A stretch of DNA of 64,000 nt from Phallusia mammillata (GCA_003260075.1 QLIY01000561.1:1-64000); one strand, 5' to 3'. Shown: positions 1 to 12,775, counted from the stretch's first letter. Notes: a model not told the origin generated them from the letters alone. A program made the numbers and translations.

Positions 1-1639
1 TCCGAAATATAAGCAAGTTCCAAATTACACGCAGGGTCCAAATTACACTTTCCCCTATTTGCAGTTTTGAATTATTAAAACGCATGTTTTTAAATAAAAT
101 GAACCTGTAAATTGTAAACATTGGTAAACGGATTGTATTATAGTCAAAACTGCCCAGCGCAACCAAATCAAGGCCATTGATGAACAAAAACCAAAGCAAT
201 ACATTATCATTATCGGCAAAGCATACACTGCTTCAGCTATTCGTTTCGTAACCAAATTAATTTTTACTATTGAAAATAAAGTTAACTATTTAAAATAAAT
301 TTGTTACATGGCAGCATTATTTAGAGTATTTTGTAGAGGAAAAAACACATTATAGAAATATTTAAAAATGATACGCCAAGGGTAAATTATTGCTTCATGT
401 AACGTAGGGAAAGCAAAAATATCAAGCCAATGTATATTTAAATAAAGGAAGTGAAAACCAAATGCCTGTCAATTCACCTTTAGACATTGAACGTCTACTT
501 TGACGTTTTACAGGAAGCTGCACACAATATATGTTCCACAGCAAACCCGTTACTGCCTACGTTTAATGTTGGTGTGACTGTTTAAAAACAACCTGCGCCT
601 TTCGCATTAAACATGGCCACATTATTTAGCTTAGATTGTAGGAACCTTTGACAAACTGAAATGTTCCACAAAACAATTTTACAGGTAGCACCAGTGTTTT
701 TTTAAGGTGTTTTGATTTCTCCAGCGGTTTTCCAAAATTTGCCAGTAGCCTAATAAATATTTCGTTTAAGCAAATATGGCTATTTTTTGGTATTTAAATG
801 AAACACTTGCGGTCTCTTAAAACTATTTAAAATGACCCAAACTAAACCTTAAAAAAACTGGGTATAACGCCTTTAATAGGCTGGGCGCATTATGATTGCA
901 GCAGCATTTTGCAGGTACTGCTAATTTCTCTGTGATAGCGCTACTGTCCGTTGACAGGTGGCACCTATTCACGACAGTGACTTGCGGAAGTAAAGTCAAT
1001 TTATTTTCAGTGGGATCCAAACGATGATAAACGTCTTGCTGTTGTGAATGTGTCTATGAACTAATTTATGACATTGGTTGGTGGACAAACACAAAACTGA
1101 AAATGTGGCTTGTTTAGGAGGGTTGGTGTTAATTAGTAAGTATGTTGTTAGATAAAGTTATGTTAAAAAGTAAAAAAGCACGTTCTAGGCATATTTAAAA
1201 ATAATACGCCAGGGGTAAATCATTGCTTCATGAAAAAGAGAAAAAGCAGACCTGAGGTTTGCGAAAATATCAAGCCAAGGTATATTTAAATAAAGGAAGT
1301 GAAGCGAATGCCTGTCGTTTCGCCTTATGACATTAAACGTCTTATTTGACGTTTTACAGGAAGCTGCACACAATATATGTTCCACAGCAAACCCGTTTCT
1401 GCATACGTTTAATGTTGGCGTGACTGTTTAGAAACCTCTTGCGCCTTTCACATTAAACCAGGGGCGTGCAACTTCTCCAGTCGGCGGGCCTGATATGGGA
1501 AAATGAAGTACTTGGCGGGCCGGAGTCCTGAATCGACACATTAATCGCGTATTTATCCGCAGTGATTTAAAACGGAGTTTTGACCACCTAAACCCAATAC
1601 AATCAAGAACGTCACAATTACAATACAGTCCAAACAATC
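1..1639. other. 5' flank of lectin unit 1, internally duplicated, no gene seen
   Basis: I see no convincing coding exon here. Bases about 360-610 are repeated with small differences at about 1,190-1,470, and a third, more diverged copy precedes the intact lectin gene at about 5,990-6,260, so this is probably duplicated promoter and 5' flanking DNA. Bases about 950-1,060 likewise match about 5,780-5,890. From 1,459 a stretch beginning cagggg resembles one end of an hAT-type element; its other end was not found. Confidence 0.5.
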
Positions 1640-3384
1640 TAACTGATACTACATAAANCTTATTGCTGCATTTGCATCAGTTTATGTCATGGTACGTTTT
1701 GCATCAACACATTATTAATAAACAAATGTGTCAGAAAGATCATTTTTGGAAAATAATCCTAACTTTTGTAAGAATTTAAGCATTGCCACACGTAAACACT
1801 TTTCCATATTTGTTTTTTTTTAAAAAAAACATTTTCCAAAAAACACTTTTATTGTAAAACAGTTTAATTCTCTTGTGCATCTTAGGGACCCTGTAACAAC
1901 GTATAGTCTTAATTTAGTGCAGTAGCTAGTCATTTAGTGTGTGATTATAAACAATTTAACTTTTCTGCAATGAAAACTTTGGTAACAGAGTTGCGACTGT
2001 TTTGTGTAAAAAAACATTTTTCTTAAATCCCAGATTTTTCAGCTACAAATCTCTGTGCAAGACTTGAAGGGCCAAGTTATTCAAAAAGAGAACCTCGGTG
2101 GGTCAATTACTAACGCAGGTAATAATACTATAACAGTTACAACTTAAACAAAATAATGTCAGGCACCGATGAAAACGTGTAAGTTATATTAATTTGCATG
2201 ATTTAGACATCAACGAATGTACGAGTGGAACACACAACTGTCATCAACACGCAAATTGTATCAACACATTGGGTAGTTTCCTATGTTGTTGCAAAGCAAA
2301 CTACACAGGAAACGGAACAAAGTGTGGTAAGCTTAAACATAATGTGTGCCTAACTAGAACTACAACCTGTGATACAGGACATTTGGCAGAATCTAACTTT
2401 TGCGAGAGCAACCCTGGATTATGTGAACACAATGGAACTTGCTTAGATCTTGACTCGGGATACAACTGCACATGCACTGTATGGTATATGGGAATGAACT
2501 GCCAAACAGGTTTGACTTGTACATTTAAGTGAAGTTTTAGATTTAACTGACAATTTTTATGATAATAAAATACAAGATCTTTGGAGTAGAACATAGAGCT
2601 TGGCGCTTCTTAATCTGGGTCGAAGTTTGTTTTTAAACAGTGCCAAAGGTTTGCTAAAATCATCTTAATAAAGAAATCAAAGTGGTCTATTAATATGAGT
2701 GCATACAAAATTGTGAAATTTTTGGAGCACTCCAAAAAATATTATAAACAACACACTGGCATGAACCCTTTTTACATAGCAATTTAGCTTAAAATTTACT
2801 TGAGACTTATAATTGCATCCTACTAAAACAGTTTTGCTTGATCACTTGCCTGTGCTAACTGCGATGAACTGGACAGACGCTAGAACATATTGCCAGTCAG
2901 GGGGGGGGGTAGAGCTTGGCGCTTCTTAATCTGGGTCGAAGTTTGTTTTTAAACAGTGCCAAAGGTTTGCTAAAATCATCTTAATAAAGAAATCAAAGTG
3001 GTCTATTAATATGAGTGCATACAAAATTGTGAAATTTTTGGAGCACTCCAAAAAATATTATAAACAACACACTGGCATGAACCCTTTTTACATAGCAATT
3101 TAGCTTAAAATTTACTTGAGACTTATAATTGCATCCTACTAAAACAGTTTTGCTTGATCACTTGCCTGTGCTAACTGCGATGAACTGGACAGACGCTAGA
3201 ACATATTGCCAGTCATTGGGTGGTGATTTGGCTGCTTGGGGCAAGCGACGACCCCGGCAACGCAGGAGCCGACTGTGCAGAGTTAAAGGCTTCAAATAAT
3301 TTCCGAATGAACGATGCTACTTGCAGTAACAGCAGTGCTAGGTTTGCAGTAACTAGGTTTGTACTATGTGAACGACTGTGTTAA
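1640..3384 (+). pseudogene. Broken EGF-EGF-C-type lectin gene (unit 1)
   Basis: This is a damaged tandem copy of the gene at 6,381-8,321. Recognisable parts are a remnant of the membrane-anchor exon ending at the splice donor at 1,692, the linker exon 2,034-2,118, a calcium-binding-type EGF exon 2,207-2,326 and a second EGF exon 2,390-2,509. The linker and EGF exons still have sound splice sites and phase 1 junctions. The lectin domain is ruined: its first part (motif CQSLGGDL near 3,210) runs directly into the last part (motif FRMNDATC near 3,305) out of frame, and the middle with the WIGL-type core is missing. The anchor exon is also truncated next to an N at 1,658, which may be an assembly join. 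A 306-bp duplication around the G run at 2,900-2,909 doubles the intron before the lectin exon. Whether the locus is truly dead or partly misassembled cannot be fully separated, but the frame loss in the lectin part has no G run or N beside it. Confidence 0.72.
2900..2909. other. G run with flanking duplication (assembly join)
   Basis: Ten G bases. The 306 bases before the run (2,594-2,899) are repeated directly after it (2,910-3,215), and only the second copy continues into the rest of the lectin exon. This is the pattern of a stitched contig end rather than of a gene feature. Confidence 0.8.
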
Positions 3385-4019
3385 CTGCAAAAACTGATAT
3401 ATTTAAGTATTGTACATGCCAGAGGCCATCTAATACTAGTACGTGATAAATTTGTTACTGCGCAGTTAATACTTGGTTGAAGGGTGGTGCACGAAAAACA
3501 TGCCTGCCTTCACGCTAACAACTTCTTCACATTATATATCCATACACGATAAATCAATACAAAGCCAAAAAAGTCCCCGCAATACTTATAACTGGTTTTA
3601 AACACTGATTGTACATATCAGTCCGAAATTCTTCATTAAAGTGTTGCTTGTCTCGTTCTCATTTGTTAAGACATAAGTGTCTAAAATAATAATCACCACC
3701 CTGCTGTTTAAAATATAATATATAATAGTCAATGTAAATTTATTTGTTAGCAAGAATTACCACGTTCGCGTGCATAATATTATAAATATCAATACAATCC
3801 GTTCATTTATTCAATATTGTCTGTTATAAATGGTAAACAAACAAATCCACTTGTTTGTAAAATAGTAAGAACAGAATAAGTTGTAGTTTAACATGTAAAA
3901 TTTTGTTTAGCAACCTAAGTGCTTTGATAATTTATTTCTATATCTAACCAGATCAGCTTGAAGGTAATAAAAAAATAACGACCAACATTACATCCATCAA
4001 GACTAAAGCACCTGATACC

Positions 4020-4740
4020 AAATAAGTTACAATTAGTGCACATCGGTAAGTTGCAGCAGACTTCTCCACAGAAAAACAATATCTAAGATTACAAAACTAC
4101 AACAAGCTATAAACCAGCTACAATCAATAAAGACAAGCAGTTATTGTAGCTTCTATATTGTATTGTAGTTAGCCAAAAACAAAACATCTCAGATAACATC
4201 AGCAAGCAACACCTTTTAACACACACAGGAGGTTACTGAGTTATCTGTCTCACTGCGATACAAACTAATAGTTAACTAAAACAGTGAGGATCCCTGCAGC
4301 AAAAAAACAAGTTTGATATATGTAAGCCTTGTACATGCCAGACGCCATCTAATACTATTTTACGTGATAAGTTTGTTACCGCCCAGTTAATATTTTGTTA
4401 AAGGGTGATGCGACCTTTCATTTATTCAATCTTGTCTGTTATAAATGGTAAACAAACTAAGTTCTGCATCGACGCAGCTCGGAATGCAAAGGCACAGCCA
4501 ATCGCACCCGCTAATGGCGTGTAGCCAAGTTTTGTCGTACAAGACTACAACACGCTAAACCAGCTACAATCAAAAAATAAAAACAAGTAGTTATGTAACT
4601 TACTTGTTTGTCCAAAACAGACATAACATCAGCAAGCACCACCTTTTACCACACACAAGAGGTTGCTGCAGTTATCTGTCTCACTGCGAAACAAACTGAC
4701 AGTTAGATAGAACAGCGCGAACACATGCAGCAAATCTCGT
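4020..4740 (+). repeat. Two copies of a dispersed repeat of roughly 250-300 bp
   Basis: Copies lie at about 4,020-4,300 and 4,510-4,740. They share an acacacA(A/G)GAGGTT core followed by a CACTGCGA block and an ACAAACT(A/G)A block. Related copies lie at about 12,330-12,570 and 16,690-16,960 in the same orientation, always between lectin genes. I do not recognise the family. The surrounding 3,395-4,310 and 4,312-4,460 segments are also similar to each other, so a local tandem duplication is present as well. Confidence 0.55.
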
Positions 4741-4954
4741 GCTTGCGGCTGATTAAACGAAACGTAAAACAAATTTGCCAGAAACCCAATCAATTGTTAT
4801 AACGCTGCCGTTCAGACTGCGGATGCTAAAATATAGCCTACACCTCGAGGTGCAAACGTAATTTACGGGCCATCTTAACAAATCAAACAAAATTAACAAC
4901 GTTCTAAACTAGCTAAATTCCAGTGTTTAAAGCAAATGGAGCAATATCCTAAAC

Positions 4955-5375
4955 CAGTGGTTCCCAAACTTTTTCATATTTTTTTCAAAACGGTCCCTTT
5001 GCCATTATTTCGAGGGCTCGCGGTCCTTAAGCCTAAATGTGTATTACATAAAAACGAAAGTTGATTGCAGGATTTTAGCCAGTTATGCAAAATTGCGCAT
5101 AACAATCATTCAAAGACAGCATGTGACATCACAAACAGGACAAAAACATTACGATTGTGCGCGAACAATTGCATTTTTGATAGTTGTCATTCAATAAAGG
5201 CCATTGTTTAGCAATGGAGACAGTCGATTCTCAATTCTACTTTGATTTTAAACTTATTTAGTGGCACAAACTGACGCCAAATAAGATTATAGAATTACTT
5301 CAACCGCTTCGCGGTCCCCCCAAAATTGCCTCACGGACCTCTAAAGGACCGCGGACCCCAGTTTGGGAACCGCTG
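4955..5375. mobile_element. Non-autonomous hAT-type element with 8-bp target duplication
   Basis: The ends are inverted repeats: CAGTGGTTCCCAAACT at the left and the complement of CAGCGGTTCCCAAACT at the right, one mismatch in 16. Flanking 8-mers are tcctaaac (4,947-4,954) and ttctaaac (5,376-5,383), again one mismatch, which fits the 8-bp duplication made by hAT transposases. The 421-bp interior has no long reading frame, so it would depend on a transposase encoded elsewhere. Confidence 0.85.
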
Positions 5376-6380
5376 TTCTAAACCGATGGAGCAAATGTTT
5401 ATTGTTCTTCGTCAACCTAGGTATTAACTCGAAAAATTTACTCCTAGGTTTCACAGTATAACCTCATTAATATGCAAATGTTTATCTGGTAATACTGTGC
5501 CGAGTATACAATGGACGATAAACAATGACCAATGGCTTACACAAGACGTTTTAGGGCTGCTGGGAATCAAGTGAAGTCCAGTGATTATCTGCTTAAAATA
5601 TAGAGACAGAAGAGAAGTCAGGCGCCATCAAGCCCGTTTGTGCCTGGGCCCGAAAATACTGGGCCCGAACCACATACTTTTACATTATTTTTATCAAGCT
5701 ACATCATTGACTGTATACTGTAGTAATCAAAAGAGATTTTTGATAAACCTTAATGTTCGACAAAACAATCTTACAGGTGGTACTTATACACGATGTGACT
5801 TGCAGAAGTAAAGTCAGTTTATTTTGAGTGGGAACCAAACGATGATAAACGTCTTGTTGTTGTGGTTGTGTCTATGAATTAATATGCAATATTAGTTGGT
5901 GGACAAATACTACAATCGTGGCTTGTTTACGCTTGGTGTAAATTAGTTATTATGGTATTACATAAGGTTGTGCTAAAAAGTAAAAAAAAAATTATGAGCA
6001 TATTGAAAAAACACAAAGGGTAGCTCATTGCATTATGGAAAGCAGACGTAAGGTTTGCGAATGTATCATGACAAGGTTGATTTAAAGGAAGTGAAAGCGA
6101 GTGGCTGTCGTTTTACCTTACGGACATTTAGACAGTGAACGTTTCGTTTACTGTTTTTTTTAACAAAAAGCTTTACACAATATATTTTCCTCAGCCCACC
6201 AATCTCTGCCCACGTTTAATGTTGGCGGGACTGTTAAGAAACCACCTGCGCATTTCACAACAAACACTGTTAGAATTAACCAATAATCATGTGACAGTCT
6301 TGCAGCACAGCTTACAACAACCGCTGGCGGACTTAATCATCCAAGCCTGTGAACTATCCAGAGACATATTGGCAAAGACT

Positions 6381-8321
6381 ATGAGTAAACAACCAGAGGT
6401 TATTTATATCAACACTGAGTCTACGACAACGGGAAAGAAAGAAAAGAGAAATGTACCAAAGTTGTTGCTTGTAGGCGTAGTAACAGTTATCCTTATTGGT
6501 GCATTTACTTCAGTTTTTGTCATGGTACGTTTTGCATCAACACGTTACAAATAAACAAATCTTTTACAATGGTGATATTGGAAAAATTAACTTAACTTTT
6601 GTAAGCATTCAAGCATTGCGACACGTAAAAACTTTCTTTGTTTTAAAGTTTGTTTTTTTCAAAAAAAGTTTTTTAACTCAATCGACTTAACTTTAACTCA
6701 ACTTCAATCGTGACCGCGAAATTTTCTGTCGCAAAGCGGTCTAATTTGCTTTTGCCTCATAGCTACCCTGTAACAGCGCATTCTGAGTTTAGCGCAGTAG
6801 CTAGTCATTCAATGTGTTCAATTTAACTTTCTTTCTGGAATTAAAACTTTGGTGAAAGAGCAGTCCTGCATATAACAAAAACAATTTCCTCGAATTTCAG
6901 ATTTTTCAGCTACAAATCTCTGTGCAAGACTTGAAGGGCCAAATTATTCTGAAAGAGAACATTGGTGCGTCAATTACTAATTCAAGTGGAAATACGTTGA
7001 AAGTTACAACTTAAACAAAAGAATTTCCGGCACTGCTGAAATGTATGTAACATTTTACTTTATTTAGACATTAATGAATGTAAACGTGGAACACACAACT
7101 GCCATCAACACGCAACTTGTATCAACACAGTGGATGGTTTTCTATGTTTTTGCAACGCAAACTACAGTGGAAATGGCAACCAATGCAGTAAGGCTAACGA
7201 TAAAAGATAGTTGTTTATCGCAACAAAATAAGCAACCCCGAAACCTCCCAACTTTCTTTTCATTGGTACGTTTCAAAATTTCCAGGGTCTAATTTTTGCT
7301 CGGCTAACGTCAACCTTTGCCAGCATAACGGAACTTGCTTGGACACCCCTACAGGTTACAATTGTTCCTGTAACGTTTGGCATACAGGAGAGCATTGTCA
7401 GCGAGGTACATGATATTATGTGACGAGATAATGCATGTCTATCTATTGCTATGGGAGAGTTTATTATATTAAATTATATATTTTTCAGAGATTGACCACA
7501 TGATTATGACCAAAAAGAGAAATTGGACAAACTCGAGAAAATATTGCCAGTCAATTGGTGGAGATTTGTCGACCTGGGGAATGAGAAACGCAACTGTTCG
7601 CAAGTATGAGGCATAGGTTTAGCTTTAAGCACTCGGACGTTAACGTGAGGCCAATATAAGACTTTTTAACAATACTCTTTTTCCTTTAAGCATAGCCTAA
7701 TGCTTTAAGTAACTTACAGTTGCTAATATTTCAAAAAAAATTATGAGGTCCTTTTTTCAATTCGGATTACCTTACTACTTGTCAGGAAATAGATGCTTTT
7801 CACTGTACAGTAACCTTTACTTAGTGTTGCATAATTTAAAACTCTCCTCAACCTGATTACTATCATGTTACCCCTTATCACCCTCTTAGAAAAATTAAAA
7901 TTTACTATCTGTAGCCACGAAATGTGGTTTAATTCACATTGTATGCTACGCACATCAATGATTTTGTTTATAACTGTAACCTTTTATTATTATGATCATT
8001 AGAACTAAAGCCTTTGTGGCTCTGACAAACAAGTAGGCGTAAAAAAAACTATGTTCCAGCTCGATTATTGAAAATGTGCTACGTCCCGCTCCACCATCAA
8101 GTTACTGGATTGGCTTGTCTGACCTCGACCAAGAAGGAGTTTGGAAATATGTTGATGGCATTGCCGTAACAACCAACAATACCGACTTTTCAACCGGCCA
8201 ACCTGACAACTGGGGTTCAGTACAAGATTGTGGATGGTTGTATCTGGATTATAACTTCCAGATGGACGACAGTTGGTGTGCAGGAAATGCACTCGCCATC
8301 TGTGAGAGAATCTTGAACTAG
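6381..8321 (+). CDS. Membrane-anchored EGF-EGF-C-type lectin protein
   Basis: My exon model is 6381-6524, 6901-6985, 7068-7187, 7286-7405, 7489-7603 and 8060-8321, giving 281 residues with all splice phases in agreement. A 28-residue basic N-terminal tail precedes a hydrophobic segment (LLLVGVVTVILIGAFTSVFV), so it looks like a type II membrane protein with the lectin outside; a cleaved signal peptide is less likely. Then come a short linker, a calcium-binding-type EGF (starting INEC), a second EGF, and a C-type lectin domain split over two exons. The lectin core has WIGL, a QPD motif (galactose-type in known C-type lectins) and QMDDSWC where WND normally lies, ending with CERILN and stop. 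The tail contains YINT, a YxN motif of the kind bound by Grb2-type SH2 domains; that function is inference. The linker exon donor (caa|gtgg) is weak. The start at 6,381 was chosen because it opens the short tail; the same frame is open further upstream. Confidence 0.83.
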
Positions 8322-8505
8322 CTGCAAGCGATTTATTTGTTTTGAACATTTTAGTGGTTGGCCTTTACGAAATATCACTTTGTGTAAAGTCACTGAAGTG
8401 ACGAAAAATTACAAGAGACATTTGTTACCTCATTTTACTGGTATAGTATTCGATATTTTGTGCTTGTTTTGTTTTTTGTATAATCACCGCTTATTAATAT
8501 GTGCA

Positions 8506-8511
8506 AATAAA
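8506..8511 (+). promoter_or_regulatory. Polyadenylation signal of the EGF-lectin gene
   Basis: An AATAAA lies about 185 bases after the stop codon at 8,321, in AT-rich DNA, at a usual distance for a short 3' UTR. Confidence 0.6.
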
Positions 8512-8873
8512 TTTTTCTACAAAGTTTTCCCTGTGTACTGTTTTATTGGCTAGTGTTGCGATCTAAACTTTGGGAGAAAAGACTGACTATGTTCGGAAGG
8601 CAAATATGTTTGGAGTTTCGGTTAATCAATTTTAGGCAAAAAGTATATCAACAAAAAATGAGGTTTTTAGTTATGAATGCTGCAGTGTTCTTTCTTATTT
8701 TGTTTTTTTAATTATTATTCCCCGCAGTTTGGAACATATGGCAGTAAAGCGAAGCTAATGAAAAGAATAATTACCGTCAAAGAGTCAATTAAAAACGGAT
8801 GAGCGTTGTAACACAAATGAAATAATTTAAACTTTAAGTGGAGGTAGTCACATTACATTGTGTGCATGTAGTG

Positions 8874-9136
8874 CAGTGGTCTTCAACCTGTGGGTCGAGA
8901 CCCCAACTGGGGTCGGCTAAACTTTGTCCGGTCTCGCTAAAACTTAAATTTATAGGCGTTTAAATTTATTGCAAAAATTATACGGTTTTGTTCAAGTTCG
9001 CAACCCTTGATCATGTTTTGCTACTTAAACTTAAAACATTTTTCTCTCTATCGAAAATATGCGATCGCATGTAAATGCTAATTTAAATGCTTTTAAATTG
9101 GGGTCGCTTTTGAAAGAGGTTCTTAGAAGTCCATTG
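8874..9136. mobile_element. Short hAT-type element with perfect 8-bp target duplication
   Basis: The left end starts CAGTGGTCTTCAACC and the right end is an imperfect inverted copy finishing in TCCATTG. The element is flanked by identical 8-mers, atgtagtg at 8,866-8,873 and 9,137-9,144. It is 263 bp long with no coding capacity. Confidence 0.82.
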
Positions 9137-9375
9137 ATGTAGTGCGTCATAGTACTGTTAAAGAGAACTTCTGGTTGTTATTATCGCTCTTTTTAAGAAA
9201 ATCCTGGTTTGTCATTATTATTATTTTCAAGAAAATTCGTCAACGCTTCATTAGCCGTTACCTTGTGTTTAAAATTTATTTCCTAGCGTTTTAACACTAC
9301 AAAATGTCTCCAGTCTTTCTATTTGCACCATTGACTTACAGACCATCTTGCTGTCACTAATGCTTTAACCTATTG

Positions 9376-9757
9376 TAAATCACAGTACGCCAGGCCCATT
9401 GAAGGCGCCATACCGAATCATCCGGTCACCAAGCAATCACCACCATATGGCAAGGCCTGGGCTAGAAAAATCTAGCCTGCGGTGGGATTCGAACCCACGA
9501 CAGGAGTAGTTTCGGGACTCGCGCTCTACCAACAGAGCTACGCAGGCCCACTGGAGGATCCGCCGAAAGTCGAATCCCAAGCACCGTTATCTGCCTCGAA
9601 TGCTACACATGTCAGCTTCGTAATAGGGTATCTCAAAATTGACCAGTATTAATTAAGATGAACATAAATTTATATCTGGGATCAACCCTGAAGCGTCAAT
9701 GCGGACCAGCGATCACGGCACACTCATATATAAATCACAGTACGCCAGGCCCATTGA
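9376..9757. repeat. 27-bp perfect direct repeats around a tRNA-like segment
   Basis: The same 27 bases (starting taaatcacag, ending cccattga) occur at 9,376-9,402 and 9,731-9,757. Between them lie the tRNA-like sequence and about 180 bases of unrecognised DNA. They could be long target-site duplications of a retroposed unit or part of a larger repeat. Confidence 0.55.
9474..9547 (-). tRNA. tRNA-like sequence, possibly a SINE head or tRNA pseudogene
   Basis: Read on the minus strand, the 7-bp acceptor stem (GCCTGCG with CGCAGGC), the 4-bp D stem (GCTC with GAGC) and the 5-bp T stem (GTGGG with CCCAC) all pair. Box A (TAGCTCTGTTGG) and box B (GGTTCGAATCC) are good. The anticodon arm is poor: one pair is mismatched, one extra base sits before it, and position 33 is C instead of T; the loop would read GAA. 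A working tRNA is therefore doubtful, and a tRNA-derived repeat is the better reading. Confidence 0.5.
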
Positions 9758-9948
9758 CGGCTTTAACTTTCCTAATTTTAATATCAGCGTTCGTTAGGAC
9801 AGGGGTGCTTTTGTTTTAACTTTGGTGACTTAAAGTTACTTACTTGCCAACTTGATTCGTCGTTACGTTGAAAATTCTAAACATGTAATTGTAACCGTAA
9901 TACATTAATTACAATTCCATTTATTTGTCTCTACTGTTTTTGTGTTAA

Positions 9949-10615
9949 GATGGATTGTTACCAATTTGCTCAAAACGCGACCCTTGACATTTTGTTGGAT
10001 TGGTTTGACTGATCGTGAACAGGAAGGAGTTTGGAAATACATTGGGGGGGGGGTTAACTTTCCTAATTTTAATATCAGCGTTCGTTAGGACAGAACTGGG
10101 TGCTTTTGTTTTAACTTTGGTGACTTAAAGTTACTTACTTGCCAACTTGATTCGTAATTAACTTCAAAATTCTAAACATGTAACTGTAACTGTAAAACAT
10201 TAATTACAATTCGATATCTCTATCTGTACTGTTTTTATGTTAAGATGGATTGTTACAAATTTACTTCAAACAAGTCCCTCGGCATATTACTGAATTGGTT
10301 TGAAGGAGTTTGGAAATGCATTGACGGTGTTTCCATGACAACTGACAATACTGATTTTTATCCTGGTGAGCCAAACGATGTAAAAAATGCCGACTGCGCT
10401 TTTATGAATTCTGATTTCCGATTCAAGATGGATGATCACGGTTGAACAGCTCCATTTGGCAATCTGCGAGCGTTCGCTTCTCTAATATGAGGGGGGGGGG
10501 GTGTAAAAAATGCCGACTGCGCTTATATGAATTATGAATGGGAATTCAAGATGGATGATCACGGTTGTGAACAGCTCCATTTGGCAATCTGCGAGCGTTC
10601 GCTTCTCTAATATGA
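9949..10615 (+). pseudogene. Lectin second-half exon remnants, tandem and allelic copies
   Basis: Three pieces of a C-type lectin second-half exon lie here. The first (from about 9,949) stops at the G run 10,044-10,053. The second (10,245-10,489) carries GVWKCIDGVSMTTDNTDF, an EPN motif and FKMDDHG, then hits a stop because two bases are missing relative to the third piece. The third (10,502-10,615) follows a G run, keeps the complete end (HLAICERSLL and stop) and differs from the second at several bases, like another allele. No first-half lectin exon, EGF exon or start codon was found nearby, so I treat this as a relic or misassembled fragment and not a gene. The EPN motif groups it with the mannose-type member at 17,441-21,089. 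Confidence 0.65.
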
Positions 10616-12611
10616 ACGCAACAAAGTCACACCACCTTGATACCTCCACATAATTGACATTTATGTACTAAGCATGTCACCAAATGAGGTTCACATGTAT
10701 CATTTGCGTTTAAAAAATTTTGCAACGCCCTCAAAACAAAAACTTTGGCTGCATCATAATCATCATGTGTTTTATCGCTTATCATGAAACTGATTACGAG
10801 TAAAAAGTAAGTTTAGCATCCGTGTATAAAAAATGTAGAGAAGTTTATCAAAAAACGTTTGTTTGTCACGAAAATGTTCCGCACTTCATATTTGTTCAAA
10901 TAAAAACATAATATGGCAAAACATATCAACTTTTATACCAAAACTAAAATAACAGCAATAAACAGACACTGGAAAATATCTTTGACCAGAACAGACGAAG
11001 TCAAGTCACGTCAAATCAAAATATTTGCATGGTCACTTTATCCCATTCGTCATTGTTGAACATTTACGTAAAACAGCAAGGAAACCGAAAAACTGTAGAT
11101 TATCGAGTTAAGTGTCCTGTCATTTGAATAATGTCCTCAAATGTCCTTTGAGTTTAATTTCTGTGATGTTTTGTGGTGTACAATAAATCACTTAAACGGC
11201 CATTAGACTTGCTACGCCGTGTTATGTATAAAATAGGCTGTGAACTGTATTTGCCTATAAATGGTGCTTTGAACCAAAAGTTTCTTATTTTGATAAGTAA
11301 CTAAGTAAGTTCATCACTAGCAAACCAAACTTGCACGACATTTAGCGTCCATATTTGCATCATATGGGTGCAATCAAAATACGTCAGTGTAAACTATCAA
11401 CCAATCGTGACCCGCGAAAGTTTTCTAAAACTCTCAAGCTTCCCATGCAGTAATTTGCAACAACACCGATCGCATTTGCGATGATACCTCGTAATGACAA
11501 GGTTACTAAATCACAATAGTTAAACAGTTTCTTACCATTGTTGTTTTAATGTTTAAGGGGCATTTATTTTAAATATAATCGTCGTACTTGTCGATTTTGT
11601 AATGGTCATGTGAAATACAGATAAGAGTTCATGTATTCAATCCCACTCATTCTTTGCCATATCATCAACCAGTGTTTCTTATTTTTCAGCTTCAAACTTG
11701 ACTTTTAAATAAAATTTGCTGCGCCCTCAAGCGTAAGAAAATACAAGCAATTTGCAACCGACAATTCGTAGTTTATGTTAAAAACGTTATGGTATACTAT
11801 TTATTTATGGTACACTATTCAAAGACAAGCTACGAAACATGATATGCACATTGCACCAAAATACTTTTTATCTTTTATCGAATGTAAGTATGAAAAAATG
11901 TCTTTTTGTGCACATTACTTATATTTGAACCTATCAACAAAAAACAAATTTGAGTGTAAGCAAAGACGATTAACTGCAAAAAAAATCTACTCAAGAAAAA
12001 AAGTAAAAACTGTCCGCTTGCAACATGTTATAAAAATAAAACATCCGACTCACTACCCAGTCAATTAACTCAGTATTGCTTGTAAAACCAACAACCTTAA
12101 TAGCAGTTTTAAACGACCCTATCAACACGTTTCATAAATACAACTAACTTATTTGGTTGAAAACACCAAGGATCTATTTTCTAACATAGTTTAGGTAAAA
12201 TGTTACATTAAAATATTAACTTCCTACTTTAGTTCCACATTCCTTTAAAAATCCGTTTCCATATCCAAAAGAACAGCTTGCAGGGAACAGAAATATTACA
12301 CACAACATTTCTTTAAAGTACAGCACCTTATAACAACAGTAAGTTGCAGCATATGTAGAAACATAATATCCAGGATTACATTAGGACTACGACACCCTAA
12401 ACTAGATTAAGTAAAGACAAAAAAGTAGTTATTGCAGCTTACTAGGTAGATAAACTATCTGAAAACATGATCAAACATCACCTTTCAACACACACAAGAG
12501 GTTACTACAGCTCTTTGGGTCACTGCAGAACAAATGTATGTAAGTTAGAACTGAGTGCGCACCGTTGGCAGATCTCCTGCCTGCAGCTAAAACGTAAGAA
12601 AAAAGTCTGCT
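10616..12611. other. AT-rich intergenic DNA
   Basis: No supported gene. Short open frames here are AT-rich chance frames without splice or domain signals. A copy of the dispersed repeat described at 4,020 occupies about 12,330-12,570. Confidence 0.55.
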
Positions 12612-12775
12612 GGGGGGGGGGGCTGTATAGTACAACAAGTACAAAATATCAACTAGCAACGCGAGTAAAATGCGGTTACAAAAAAATAATAAACATTTTA
12701 ATTCACTTCATGCAGTACCGTTAAACAAAATGAGGCCAACAACTAAAATGTTCAAAACAAATGCATTGTTTGCAG

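Noticed and set aside
1459-1640. Complete hAT element starting cagggg
   Set aside because: Only one end is recognisable; no matching inverted end or 8-bp duplication was found.
11775-12068. 97-residue open frame
   Set aside because: Lysine-rich AT-biased frame with no domain, splice signal or paralogue in the window.
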